DNA of 15,500 nucleotides from Taibaiella sp047605615. Lineage in GTDB: Bacteria > Bacteroidota > Bacteroidia > Chitinophagales > Chitinophagaceae. The stretch lies in contig JASGFI010000063.1 in NCBI GenBank assembly GCA_047605615.1, positions 1 through 15,500 of the forward strand. The letters are read 5' to 3'. The notes under the pieces were generated by a model. That model had not been told where the DNA came from, ran no database searches, and was given only the letters and a program-made list of their open reading frames with translations. The position numbers were made by a program, and so were the translations under genes. Position 1 is the first letter of the stretch. The number at the start of each line of letters is the position of its first letter. Below are positions 1 to 5,705 of this stretch, in pieces.

Positions 1-187
1 TCTTCGTCCCACTCGGGTTGCATTTTACGAAGAATATGCCGGCTTCGCTCCAGGGAGTTCCATTGATGTTGACGGGATGTTCCTTTATTTCTGCTATATC
101 AGAAAATGCCGGCAAGTCCCGTGGCACCATCATACGGCTCAACCCAAATAATACATCAGCTTTGTTTGTCTTGCGTTTTTGTCCCAT
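1..187 (-). CDS. Hypothetical protein, N-terminal part only (cut by window edge)
   Basis: Sixty-two codons stay open from an ATG at 187 to the window edge. The product starts MGQKRKTNKADVLFGLSRMM and later reads NINGTPWSEAGIFFVKCN. I recognise no family, and no signal peptide or membrane segment is visible in this part. The case for a real gene is the uninterrupted frame together with a good -7 box (TAATTTTG) only four bases upstream of the ATG, an arrangement also found at tsaD and the HMA gene in this window. An opposite-strand frame overlaps it (18-269), but that frame has no comparable promoter and ends in a dispersed repeat. The main alternative is that neither strand is coding here. Confidence 0.4.
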   Translation of the reverse strand, partial: MGQKRKTNKADVLFGLSRMMVPRDLPAFSDIAEIKEHPVNINGTPWSEAGIFFVKCNPSGTK

Positions 188-191
188 AAAC

Positions 192-199
192 CAAAATTA
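192..199 (-). promoter_or_regulatory. Bacteroidota -7 box for the gene starting at 187
   Basis: TAATTTTG matches TAnnTTTG exactly and is followed by GGTT and then ATG. No TTG is found at the expected distance of about 20 bases upstream. With the usual box-to-start distance, transcription would begin at or within a base or two of the ATG, so the mRNA would be leaderless. Confidence 0.4.
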
Positions 200-230
200 C
201 GATAGCACCTCAAAAAAAGAATTAGCCCTA

Positions 231-323
231 CGGCACGACAAAGCGGGAATAAGAAAGATTTTTCCTTGAATGTCGCACAAAAAGCCGATTGCACATTTTT
301 ACCCGGCGAGAAGTATAGTTAGC
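231..323 (+). repeat. 93-base dispersed repeat, copy 1
   Basis: This stretch aligns over its whole length with 5320-5412. The conserved blocks are AGAAAGATTTT, TCGCACAAAAA, CACATTTTTACCCGG and GAAGTATAG; two small indels cancel so that both copies are 93 bases. By eye identity is roughly three quarters. Both copies lie just downstream of a minus-strand unit: here 11 bases after the trmN6 stop, there 24 bases after the tRNA-His terminator. Neither has an open frame of useful length, so this is a non-coding interspersed element of unknown type. There are no terminal inverted repeats or target duplications that I can see. Confidence 0.7.
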
Positions 324-334
324 AGTGCCATGAG

Positions 335-1066
335 CTACAACGCCAAGTAATACGCCTTCAGCAAGTCTTTTAGCGAGGGGGTATAGCTATTTCCGGTATC
401 GTAAATGGTTAGCATGCGTTGTTGTGCGTTGCTTTTTGTTTTGCCGAAAAAACCTATCACACGGTTGGCGGCCTTGTCTTCCCTTGGTTTTACCGCTATT
501 TCTTTTGCCAAAAATAATTGGTGCGAAGCGGCTGTTTCAAGCCATTCCGCCCATTCGGTGGCAGGGTACATTACGCAGGCGGTGCCGTCGGGTTTCAGCA
601 AGCGGTGTATGCTTTGGGCCAAATCGCTTTTGGGCAAATTTTCATCGTGCCGGGCTATCTTGCGCGCGCTATCTGTCGAGGGCAAATGGTTCTTGAAAAA
701 TGGCGGATTGCAAACGATAAAGTCAAAATTGGCATCTTCTGCCGTGTCGAAATTTTGGATGTTATCGTTGACAAGGGTTATTTGTGTTTTCCAGGGCGAT
801 TGGCAAAAGTTTTCGTGGGCTTGTTGGGCAGCAAGCAAATCCGTCTCAATAGCTATGATATTGGCCGAAGGTGCCGCCTGTGCCAGCATCAAGCCCAGCA
901 AGCCGGTGCCGGTGCCTATATCCATAACTTTGTTAGGTATGTGCCGGCCTTGCAACAAGAAATTGGCGGCTACTGCGCCTTGTATGCAGGCATCGGTAGA
1001 TACTTTCATGGCGCATTTGTCTTGCCGTACCTCAAATTGTTTGAACCGGAAGTAATCGTTAGGCAT
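335..1066 (-). CDS. trmN6: tRNA1(Val) (adenine(37)-N6)-methyltransferase (TrmN6/YfiC family)
   Basis: A class I SAM-dependent methyltransferase that in E. coli makes N6-methyladenosine at position 37 of tRNA-Val; that exact substrate is inferred here from family. The protein of 243 residues opens with the family hallmark FRFKQFEVRQDKCAMKV (residues 6-22). It carries the SAM-binding motif DIGTGTG (49-55), the acidic end of beta-2 (E74), and the adenine-N6 catalytic motif NPPFF (120-124). I chose the ATG at 1066: it leaves 3 residues before the conserved block and overlaps the end of tsaD by 8 bases, whereas the upstream start would add 13 unconserved residues and a 47-base overlap. The overlap suggests co-transcription and translational coupling with tsaD, another enzyme that modifies adenosine 37 of tRNAs. 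Confidence 0.88.
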   Translation of the reverse strand: MPNDYFRFKQFEVRQDKCAMKVSTDACIQGAVAANFLLQGRHIPNKVMDIGTGTGLLGLMLAQAAPSANIIAIETDLLAAQQAHENFCQSPWKTQITLVNDNIQNFDTAEDANFDFIVCNPPFFKNHLPSTDSARKIARHDENLPKSDLAQSIHRLLKPDGTACVMYPATEWAEWLETAASHQLFLAKEIAVKPREDKAANRVIGFFGKTKSNAQQRMLTIYDTGNSYTPSLKDLLKAYYLAL

Positions 1067-2084
1067 TTTCCGTCCATTGTGCCCTTGCCGAAGGTACGGC
1101 AGCAAGGTCGGTAAACTGGCCGGCCAGCATTTTGTAATGAGCCGTAATGCCTATCATGGCCGCATTGTCGGTACAATATTCAAATTTGGGCAGGTAAACG
1201 TTCCAGCCGTTTTTTTTGCCGTGGCTTTCCAGTGCCGCCCGCAAGCCGCTATTGGCCGATACGCCGCCCGCTATGCCTATTTCTTTGGTGTTGTGCAGCT
1301 TGGCGGCTTTTTCCAGTTTTTGCATCAGCGTTTTTACAATGGTGTGTTGCACCGAAGCGCATATATCGTTCAGGTTGTTGGCCGTAAAATCGGGGTCTTT
1401 TTTTTCCATTTTCTGCAAAAAATACAGTACCGATGTCTTGATGCCGCTAAAGCTGAAGTTCAAGCCGGCTATGTCCGGTATGGGGAAAGGAAAGGCAAGT
1501 TCATTGCCCAATTGGGCTTGTTTATCCACCAATGGGCCGCCGGGGTAGGGTAGTCGCAACATTTTGGCTATCTTGTCGAAAGCCTCTCCGGCTGCATCGT
1601 CCAGCGTTTCGCCCAGTAGCTCCATCCGCAAAGGGCTATGGCAAAGCACTATCTGGGTATGCCCGCCGCTTACGGTTAGGCAAAGAAACGGGAAACTTGG
1701 TTTGGGGTTTTCGATAAAATGGGCCAAGACGTGTGCCTGCATGTGGTTTACGGCTACAAGCGGCACCTTCAACGCTTGCGCATAACCTTTGGCAAAACAT
1801 GCGCCCACCATCAACGAACCAATAAGCCCGGGTGCGCGGGTAAAGGCCACGGCACTTATGTCTGTTGGTTTTACGCCTGCTTGGTATAGTGCCGCGCTCA
1901 CTACCGGCACTATTTGCTGCATGTGCGCCCGGCTGGCCAGTTCGGGCACTACGCCGCCGTACTGTTCGTGTATCTTTTGCGTGGCTATGACGTTGCTGGC
2001 CACTTGGCCATTTTTTACTATCGCGGCAGAGGTTTCGTCGCAGGAAGACTCTATGGCCAGTATGTTGGAATGTTGGGTTTGCAT
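1059..2084 (-). CDS. tsaD: tRNA N6-adenosine threonylcarbamoyltransferase TsaD
   Basis: Transfers the threonylcarbamoyl group from threonylcarbamoyl-AMP to A37 of ANN-decoding tRNAs (t6A), acting with TsaB and TsaE in the cytoplasm. The 341-residue product has normal family length. ESSCDETSAA (12-21) forms the start of the ASKHA fold. H114 and H118 of HMQAH plus D306 of CTDNAA are the metal ligands. SGGHTQ (139-144) and AGGVSANSGLR (272-282) are nucleotide-site loops. The frame extends 4 codons further to a TTG at 2096, but that TTG is the end of a -7 box, so the ATG at 2084 is preferred. It is the first gene of a two-gene unit with trmN6 and is divergent from rpsU. Confidence 0.95.
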   Translation of the reverse strand: MQTQHSNILAIESSCDETSAAIVKNGQVASNVIATQKIHEQYGGVVPELASRAHMQQIVPVVSAALYQAGVKPTDISAVAFTRAPGLIGSLMVGACFAKGYAQALKVPLVAVNHMQAHVLAHFIENPKPSFPFLCLTVSGGHTQIVLCHSPLRMELLGETLDDAAGEAFDKIAKMLRLPYPGGPLVDKQAQLGNELAFPFPIPDIAGLNFSFSGIKTSVLYFLQKMEKKDPDFTANNLNDICASVQHTIVKTLMQKLEKAAKLHNTKEIGIAGGVSANSGLRAALESHGKKNGWNVYLPKFEYCTDNAAMIGITAHYKMLAGQFTDLAAVPSARAQWTENA

Positions 2085-2093
2085 AAGCAGGCG

Positions 2094-2101
2094 CAAAATT
2101 A
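2094..2101 (-). promoter_or_regulatory. -7 box of the tsaD-trmN6 promoter
   Basis: TAATTTTG is an exact TAnnTTTG, with nine bases between the box and the ATG. No convincing -33 element is seen. The predicted transcript start near 2090 gives a leader of only about five bases. The box excludes use of the upstream TTG as a start codon. Confidence 0.5.
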
Positions 2102-2121
2102 TTGTTTTTGCTTTTCATCTA

Positions 2122-2153
2122 TTTGCCCATTTTAAACAAAAGCCATACCTTTG
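2122..2153 (+). promoter_or_regulatory. Promoter of rpsU
   Basis: TTTG at 2122-2125, a 20-base spacer, then TACCTTTG at 2146-2153: both consensus Bacteroidota sigma-70 (sigma-ABfr) elements at the right distance. Transcription should begin near 2157, leaving a leader of about 30 bases that contains the Shine-Dalgarno sequence. It lies back to back with the tsaD promoter. Confidence 0.75.
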
Positions 2154-2170
2154 CCGTCCCAATACAGAAA

Positions 2171-2179
2171 AAAGGGGGT
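2171..2179 (+). promoter_or_regulatory. Strong Shine-Dalgarno sequence of rpsU
   Basis: AAAGGGGGT can pair over nine bases with the 16S rRNA tail (complement AAAGGAGGT), with one G-U pair. It ends seven bases before the ATG. This stands out because other starts in the window have A-rich leaders without such a match. In Bacteroidota bS21 takes part in hiding the anti-SD, and an SD on rpsU mRNA is thought to sense ribosomes lacking bS21; autoregulation here is inferred. Confidence 0.75.
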
Positions 2180-2186
2180 ATTTATT

Positions 2187-2384
2187 ATGCTGATATTAGA
2201 CGCTAAAGATTGCGAAAACATTGACAAGGCGCTCAAAAAATATAAAAAGAAATTTGAGAAAAGCCGTACTCTTAACCAATTGCGCGCACGTCAGGCTTTC
2301 GTTAAGCCCTCCGTGGAACGCCGCAAAGAAATTTTGAAGGCTGCTTACCGCCAACAAATTTTGTCGGGTAAGGTAGAGCTTTAG
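2187..2384 (+). CDS. rpsU: 30S ribosomal protein bS21
   Basis: A small basic protein (65 residues) of the 30S platform near the 3' end of 16S rRNA. The start MLILDAKDCENIDKALKKYK and the middle RTLNQLRARQAFVKPSVERR are typical of the family, as is the length. The frame is open back to a TTG at 2151, but that TTG lies inside the -7 box TACCTTTG, so only the ATG can be the start. It has its own consensus promoter, a strong Shine-Dalgarno and a terminator before the recombinase gene, so it is probably transcribed mainly as a single gene. Confidence 0.95.
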   Translation: MLILDAKDCENIDKALKKYKKKFEKSRTLNQLRARQAFVKPSVERRKEILKAAYRQQILSGKVEL

Positions 2385-2388
2385 TCCC

Positions 2389-2443
2389 TGCCCTTATCAG
2401 GGCAAGCCGCGGTATATAGCAACTAAATCGTACCGATATAGTT
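2389..2443 (+). other. Two hairpins in the rpsU 3' region
   Basis: First hairpin: TGCCCT/AGGGCA with loop TATC (2389-2404). Second: AACTAAATCG / CGATATAGTT with loop TAC and one mismatch (2421-2443). Neither is followed by a T-run, so they are not typical intrinsic terminators. Together with the terminator at 2460 they make three hairpins in a row after rpsU. They may protect the mRNA 3' end; no function is proven. Confidence 0.45.
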
Positions 2444-2459
2444 ATTGCGATATTGATTG

Positions 2460-2493
2460 ACCGATTTGGTAGAAAATACCGAATCGGTTTTTT
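2460..2493 (+). terminator. Intrinsic terminator after rpsU
   Basis: Twelve-pair stem ACCGATTTGGTA / TACCGAATCGGT (one T-G pair), loop GAAAA, followed directly by six T. It separates rpsU from the recombinase gene. Confidence 0.85.
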
Positions 2494-2496
2494 GCG

Positions 2497-2527
2497 TTGG
2501 CGTTCCGTTCATTTATGTTGTATATTG
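2497..2527 (+). promoter_or_regulatory. Possible promoter of the xerC-like gene
   Basis: TTG at 2497, a 21-base spacer, then TATATTG at 2521-2527, one base short of the full -7 consensus. Its position just after the rpsU terminator and about 20 bases before the ATG at 2550 is what makes it plausible. Confidence 0.35.
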
Positions 2528-2549
2528 CGGTGCATCCAGTTTGTTATCT

Positions 2550-3443
2550 ATGCTCATCACCGCCGCCATACCCGATTTCATGCGTTGCATACGCTACGAA
2601 AAACGCATGAGCGAGCATACGGCCATAGCCTACCAAACGGACTTGGGACAATTTGCCGGGTATTTGGAACAAATATTTGCATTGGATGACGTAACTGCCA
2701 TAAAACAAATACACGTGCGCAGTTGGTTGGCCTCCATGAAAGAGCAAGACATGGGTGAAAGGAGCTTGCAACGCAAAATTTCTTCCGTGAAATCCTTGTT
2801 TAAACATCTGCAACGTACCGGGGTGGTACACACAAATCCTGCACGCGACGTATCGGTACCCAAGGCACCCAAGCGGCTGCCCGCCTACCTGGAACAAGAA
2901 GATACGCAACAATTGGCCTTGGCCATTGCTTATCCCGAAGGTCTTGAAGGGGCCACGCAACGCCTGGTGGTGGAAATACTGTACCAGACCGGCATCCGCC
3001 GCGCGGAACTCACGGGCTTGAAAGAGAGCGACATAGACTTTGGCCGCAGGCAAATAAGGGTATTGGGCAAGCGCAACAAAGAACGCCTGATACCCATGGC
3101 TCCCGCTTTGCTGGCCGAAATAAGGGATTACATGGATGAGAAAAGAAAAAATTTCAACCAGCCGACCGAATTTTTGTTGTGTTTGGCAAGTGGGAAACCT
3201 GTGTACGCGCAATACGTGTATAGGGTAGTTGCCAAATATATAAGCCAGGTTACTACATTGAACAAACGTAGCCCGCACGTGCTTCGCCACACATTTGCCA
3301 CGCAACTGAACACCAATGGCGCAGAGTTGAATGCGGTGAAAGAATTGCTGGGGCACAGCAGCTTGGCGGCTACCCAAATTTATACACACAACAATATTGA
3401 GCGTTTGAAAGAAGTTTACAGAAAAGCCCACCCAAAAAGTTGA
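2550..3443 (+). CDS. xerC: Tyrosine recombinase of the XerC/XerD type
   Basis: A 297-residue tyrosine recombinase, the usual Xer size; XerC/D resolve chromosome dimers at dif. The N-terminal SAM-like core-binding domain covers about 5-90 and the catalytic domain about 110-290. All active-site residues are present: R150 (TGIRRAEL), K174 (LGKRNKER), H243 and R246 (HVLRH), H269 (LGHS) and the nucleophile Y278 (IYTH). The frame is open upstream to 2457, but those extra 31 codons cross the rpsU terminator, so the ATG at 2550 is preferred. Location between rpsU and hpf is a conserved Bacteroidota chromosomal context, which argues against a phage or transposon integrase. Whether it is XerC or XerD cannot be told from this window. 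Confidence 0.85.
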   Translation: MLITAAIPDFMRCIRYEKRMSEHTAIAYQTDLGQFAGYLEQIFALDDVTAIKQIHVRSWLASMKEQDMGERSLQRKISSVKSLFKHLQRTGVVHTNPARDVSVPKAPKRLPAYLEQEDTQQLALAIAYPEGLEGATQRLVVEILYQTGIRRAELTGLKESDIDFGRRQIRVLGKRNKERLIPMAPALLAEIRDYMDEKRKNFNQPTEFLLCLASGKPVYAQYVYRVVAKYISQVTTLNKRSPHVLRHTFATQLNTNGAELNAVKELLGHSSLAATQIYTHNNIERLKEVYRKAHPKS

Positions 3444-3470
3444 TTTTTGTCAGAAATTGCCATACCTTTA
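3440..3470 (+). promoter_or_regulatory. Promoter of hpf
   Basis: TTG at 3440-3442, overlapping the recombinase stop codon, a 20-base spacer, then TACCTTTA (one mismatch to TAnnTTTG). It would give hpf a leader of about 70 bases, allowing expression independent of the recombinase, as expected for a stationary-phase gene. Confidence 0.5.
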
Positions 3471-3546
3471 TTTCAGTATTAAAACGAGCAAACAAAAATG
3501 AACTAAACGTTACACGAATTTTTTTTAACCTTAAAATTGAGGAACA

Positions 3547-3846
3547 ATGAATGTACAAATTCAGACCGTCCACTTTGATGCCGACGCCAAACTGTTGGAT
3601 CATGTGCAAAAAAGAGTTGAAAAACTTAAAACTTTCCACGACCGAATAACAGGTGTAGAGGTTTACCTTCGTTTAGACAGCATGTCGCAGAAGGTGAAGG
3701 ACAAGATAGCCGAAATACGCGTGTCTATCCCCAAAAAATCTTTGTTTGCCAAGCACGAATCGAAGATTTTTGAACTGTCCATCGATGAGGCCTTCGAGTC
3801 GTTGGTAGCCCAGATAAAGAAAACCAAGGAGCGGGCTTATGCCTAA
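3547..3846 (+). CDS. hpf: Ribosome hibernation-promoting factor, short HPF/RaiA (YfiA) type
   Basis: A 99-residue protein that binds the decoding region of the 30S subunit and inactivates ribosomes in slow growth. It has the S30AE beta-alpha-beta-beta-beta-alpha pattern: MNVQIQTVHFDADAKLLDHV, then a basic helix VQKRVEKLKTF, EVYLRL, AEIRVSIPKK, and the last helix with DEAFESLVAQIKKTKERA. It lacks the C-terminal dimerisation domain of long HPF. GAGGAA ends two bases before the ATG, probably too close to act as a Shine-Dalgarno. In many Bacteroidota hpf is followed by tRNA genes and the tuf-secE-nusG-ribosomal cluster. Here that link is broken: a terminator and an unrelated gene follow. Confidence 0.9.
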   Translation: MNVQIQTVHFDADAKLLDHVQKRVEKLKTFHDRITGVEVYLRLDSMSQKVKDKIAEIRVSIPKKSLFAKHESKIFELSIDEAFESLVAQIKKTKERAYA

Positions 3847-3866
3847 TCTTCCTTTCAGTTTAAGAT

Positions 3867-3908
3867 AAAAAAAAGCCGTTCCAGTTTCTCACTGAGCAAC
3901 GGCTTTTT
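3867..3908 (+). terminator. Intrinsic terminator after hpf
   Basis: The arms AAAAGCCGTT / AACGGCTTTT enclose a second small stem (CAGT/ACTG). The 3' arm runs into a T-tract and the 5' side starts with a run of A, so the hairpin can work in both directions and also shields hpf from the convergent Rpn gene. Confidence 0.85.
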
Positions 3909-3992
3909 ATTTGATGCTATAAACCTGGGTTCGGGTTTAAGAATGTGAAGCGGGCGTTTTATCAAGAATCCGAAGGGGTCTAGCTGTACTCT

Positions 3993-4841
3993 TTAGAGTT
4001 GGCTTATTTCGTCTTCTGATAATCCTGTGTATTGAATAATTTTGTTCACTAATTCTCCATTTTGTTTCATCATTTTGGCAATTTCGATTGCTTTTTTGTT
4101 TTCGCCCTTTATTATTCCCTCGCCAAAAGCGGTATCAACAATGTTATGATTGTCCCGAAATGCTTTTAAGCTTGCTTCGTATTTGTCCCAGTCGGCTTGT
4201 TTGAAGTTGGCTAACTCGGCTGTTTCAAATGCCTGTGTAAAAACTTGGTCCTTAAAGATGGACGGAATGTTTTGAAAATCCTCCAAATTTTTCAAGAAAT
4301 ATAACCACTTGTCCAAACGACTTTGTAATTCGTTTTCCTGTTTTTTGAAGTTGGGCATTTCCAAATAGATAAACGTCAGTTTGTCGTAAAATACTTTCCC
4401 GTGTTGGTTTTTGAGTTTTACGGTATGGACTACTTCGCTTTTCTGGGGTTCATCTTCGTAGTCGTCAAAGGTAAAATCTAAAATGCCGATACAATAAACG
4501 GCTTTCAGGTCAAAATACCATTTCCCTTTTTCGGCTTGTTCCCGAATGGGGAAAGTGGAATAATAAACGGTTCTTTCTTTGAAATAGTTTTGGTAGGCAC
4601 GTTGCAACTCAACAATAAATTTTTCGCCTTTTTCGTTTTCGCAATAAATGTCGTAAACAGCTTTGCGTTCGTCTTCGCCAATGCCAAGTTGTTCGTTGTT
4701 TTTAAATGAAAGGTCGGCAATTTGGTCTTGTTCGGGCAAAAGCGAATTGAGGAAGTCTATCAAAAAAGGCTTACTTGCTTCTTCCCCAAACAGTTTTTTG
4801 AAACCGAAATCGGTATATGGATTGATGTACTTTGCTTTCAT
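3993..4841 (-). CDS. Rpn family recombination-promoting nuclease / PD-(D/E)XK nuclease family transposase
   Basis: A 282-residue member of the Rpn/PDDEXK_2 family: DNA endonucleases that raise RecA-independent recombination in E. coli, also annotated as putative transposases. The family opening YTDFGFKKLFGEE (residues 9-21) is followed by the nuclease core with D64 (VYDIYC) and E78-x-Q80 (FIVELQ), the E-x-Q form usual in this family. The tail KMMKQNGELVNKIIQYTGLS is the typical repeat-like C-terminal helix pair. The gene is clearly richer in A+T than the genes around it, sits alone between terminators and non-coding DNA, and is probably a late arrival. A weak -7 box (TAAATTCG, 4881-4874) lies 32 bases upstream. 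No terminal inverted repeats are seen, so I do not call it an insertion sequence. Confidence 0.85.
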   Translation of the reverse strand: MKAKYINPYTDFGFKKLFGEEASKPFLIDFLNSLLPEQDQIADLSFKNNEQLGIGEDERKAVYDIYCENEKGEKFIVELQRAYQNYFKERTVYYSTFPIREQAEKGKWYFDLKAVYCIGILDFTFDDYEDEPQKSEVVHTVKLKNQHGKVFYDKLTFIYLEMPNFKKQENELQSRLDKWLYFLKNLEDFQNIPSIFKDQVFTQAFETAELANFKQADWDKYEASLKAFRDNHNIVDTAFGEGIIKGENKKAIEIAKMMKQNGELVNKIIQYTGLSEDEISQL

Positions 4842-5319
4842 TTTGTTTCGCCTTTTATTACTATCTCACCCTGCGAATTTACTAAGATATTTCCGATTGC
4901 TGTGTTGTTTTAGCGTAAAATGATGAAGCAAAGGCCTACCCCTCCCTGCCGGTGCGCCCGCTGCACGTTCTCTTACGCCGCACTCGGGCTATACCATTTA
5001 TGGAAAATAAATAGTCCAATTTCGCCCCGGCCTTCTCCAGTGCGGGCGATGGGGATGTGCGCTGTTTTTTGGGTGCGTTCCTATATAAGAAATGAAAAGA
5101 AATAGATTGCTTCGCCCCCTCTTATTTAATTTTTTTCATTATAATTTGTAATGAAGGTAAAAATCATTTCATTGTGACCGAATGGAGGCAATCCAGGATT
5201 CATTTATTTGTATAAATAGTATGAAGCCTAACATCCGTATTCTCCATTGTCATGCTGCAAGCATCTAAAAAAGCACCCGGCATTAGAAGCCTACCCACCA
5301 AACTATTTGGGGGGCGCAG
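4842..5319. other. Non-coding stretch between the Rpn gene and the dispersed repeat
   Basis: No convincing gene is seen. The part around 4930-5080 is G+C-rich and the part around 5100-5220 is A+T-rich, a patchwork that suggests inserted or decayed DNA. A small inverted repeat (TTCATTA / TAATGAA, 5135-5155) lies in the A+T-rich part. The plus-strand frame at 4920-5105 has a composition unlike a real protein. I found no tRNA, insertion-sequence end or promoter I would defend, apart from the weak -7 box of the Rpn gene. Confidence 0.5.
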
Positions 5320-5412
5320 CGGCATGGCCAAGCAGGAAGAGAAAGATTTTGGTGCATTAAATATCGCACAAAAACAACGACACATTTTTACCCGGTGCGA
5401 AGTATAGATAGC
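5320..5412 (+). repeat. 93-base dispersed repeat, copy 2
   Basis: Same orientation as copy 1. The shared core blocks are AGAAAGATTTT, TCGCACAAAAA, CACATTTTTACCCGG and GAAGTATAG. Differences are scattered single bases and two compensating indels, so the copies are old relative to each other. It ends 24 bases from the tRNA-His terminator. Confidence 0.7.
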
Positions 5413-5436
5413 GGATTTGCAGTAAGAGAAGTGCAA

Positions 5437-5471
5437 TAAAAAAACGAATTGCCGATGGCAATTCGTTTTTT
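5437..5471 (-). terminator. Intrinsic terminator of tRNA-His
   Basis: A perfect ten-pair stem, ACGAATTGCC / GGCAATTCGT, with a three-base loop, flanked by A-runs and T-runs on either side, so it can work in both directions. It starts six bases after the tRNA 3' end. Confidence 0.85.
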
Positions 5472-5476
5472 CTCGG

Positions 5477-5551
5477 GGAGGATAATGGGTCTCGAACCCA
5501 CGACCTTTGGAACCACAATCCAACGCTCTAACCAACTGAGCTATACCCTCC
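5477..5551 (-). tRNA. tRNA-His (anticodon GTG)
   Basis: The minus strand folds as a full cloverleaf. The acceptor stem has the extra G(-1) opposite C73, the histidine identity pair. The D arm is GCTC...GAGC, the anticodon stem is TTGGA/TCCAA around the loop TTGTGGT (anticodon GTG), and the T arm is GTGGG-TTCGAGA-CCCAT. The sequence closely follows E. coli tRNA-His. The 3' CCA is not encoded (CCG follows C73), so it must be added after transcription. A consensus promoter lies 17 bases upstream and a terminator follows at once, so this is a single-tRNA unit. Confidence 0.96.
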
Positions 5552-5567
5552 GGGTTGAAAAGGAAAG

Positions 5568-5600
5568 CAAAGGTAAGGAATGAAAACCTAATTAGCCAAA
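5568..5600 (-). promoter_or_regulatory. Promoter of tRNA-His
   Basis: On the minus strand, TTTG (5600-5597), a 21-base spacer and TACCTTTG (5575-5568). Both elements are exact matches to the Bacteroidota consensus, and the -7 box is the same as that of rpsU. Confidence 0.75.
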
Positions 5601-5705
5601 CTATTTTTTCTGAACTTATGGCCTAATTTCGTTGTTGAACGTCTTTTATTGTCGCAGCGGGTACATTGCCTACGTGCGGCAGGTGCAGACAAAGGAACCA
5701 ACTAC

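Noticed and set aside
18..269. Plus-strand open frame of 83 codons
   Set aside because: It lies opposite the better supported minus-strand start at 187, ends inside the dispersed repeat, and has no -7 box.
2457..2549. 31-codon N-terminal extension of the recombinase
   Set aside because: It would start within the rpsU terminator; the shorter form has normal Xer length.
2544..3431. Minus-strand open frame of 295 codons opposite the recombinase
   Set aside because: The plus strand contains the full set of tyrosine-recombinase active-site residues; the antisense product matches nothing.
3539..3544. GAGGAA as Shine-Dalgarno of hpf
   Set aside because: It ends only two bases before the ATG, too close for normal SD pairing.
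3920..3939. Small hairpin TAAACC / GGTTTA after the hpf terminator
   Set aside because: Only six pairs, eight-base loop, no T-run; not distinguishable from chance.
4920..5105. Plus-strand frame of 61 codons (Pro/Arg/Cys-rich start)
   Set aside because: Composition is unlike a real protein, and it has no promoter or recognisable motif.
5200..5535. Minus-strand open frame of 111 codons starting MVRALDCGSKGRGFETHYPP
   Set aside because: It is the translation of tRNA-His followed by its terminator and the dispersed repeat; this opening is a well-known artefact of tRNA sequence.
5649..5705. TTG start of the metallophosphoesterase, 19 codons upstream
   Set aside because: The added residues are hydrophilic and unrelated to the membrane segment that begins properly at the ATG at 5706.
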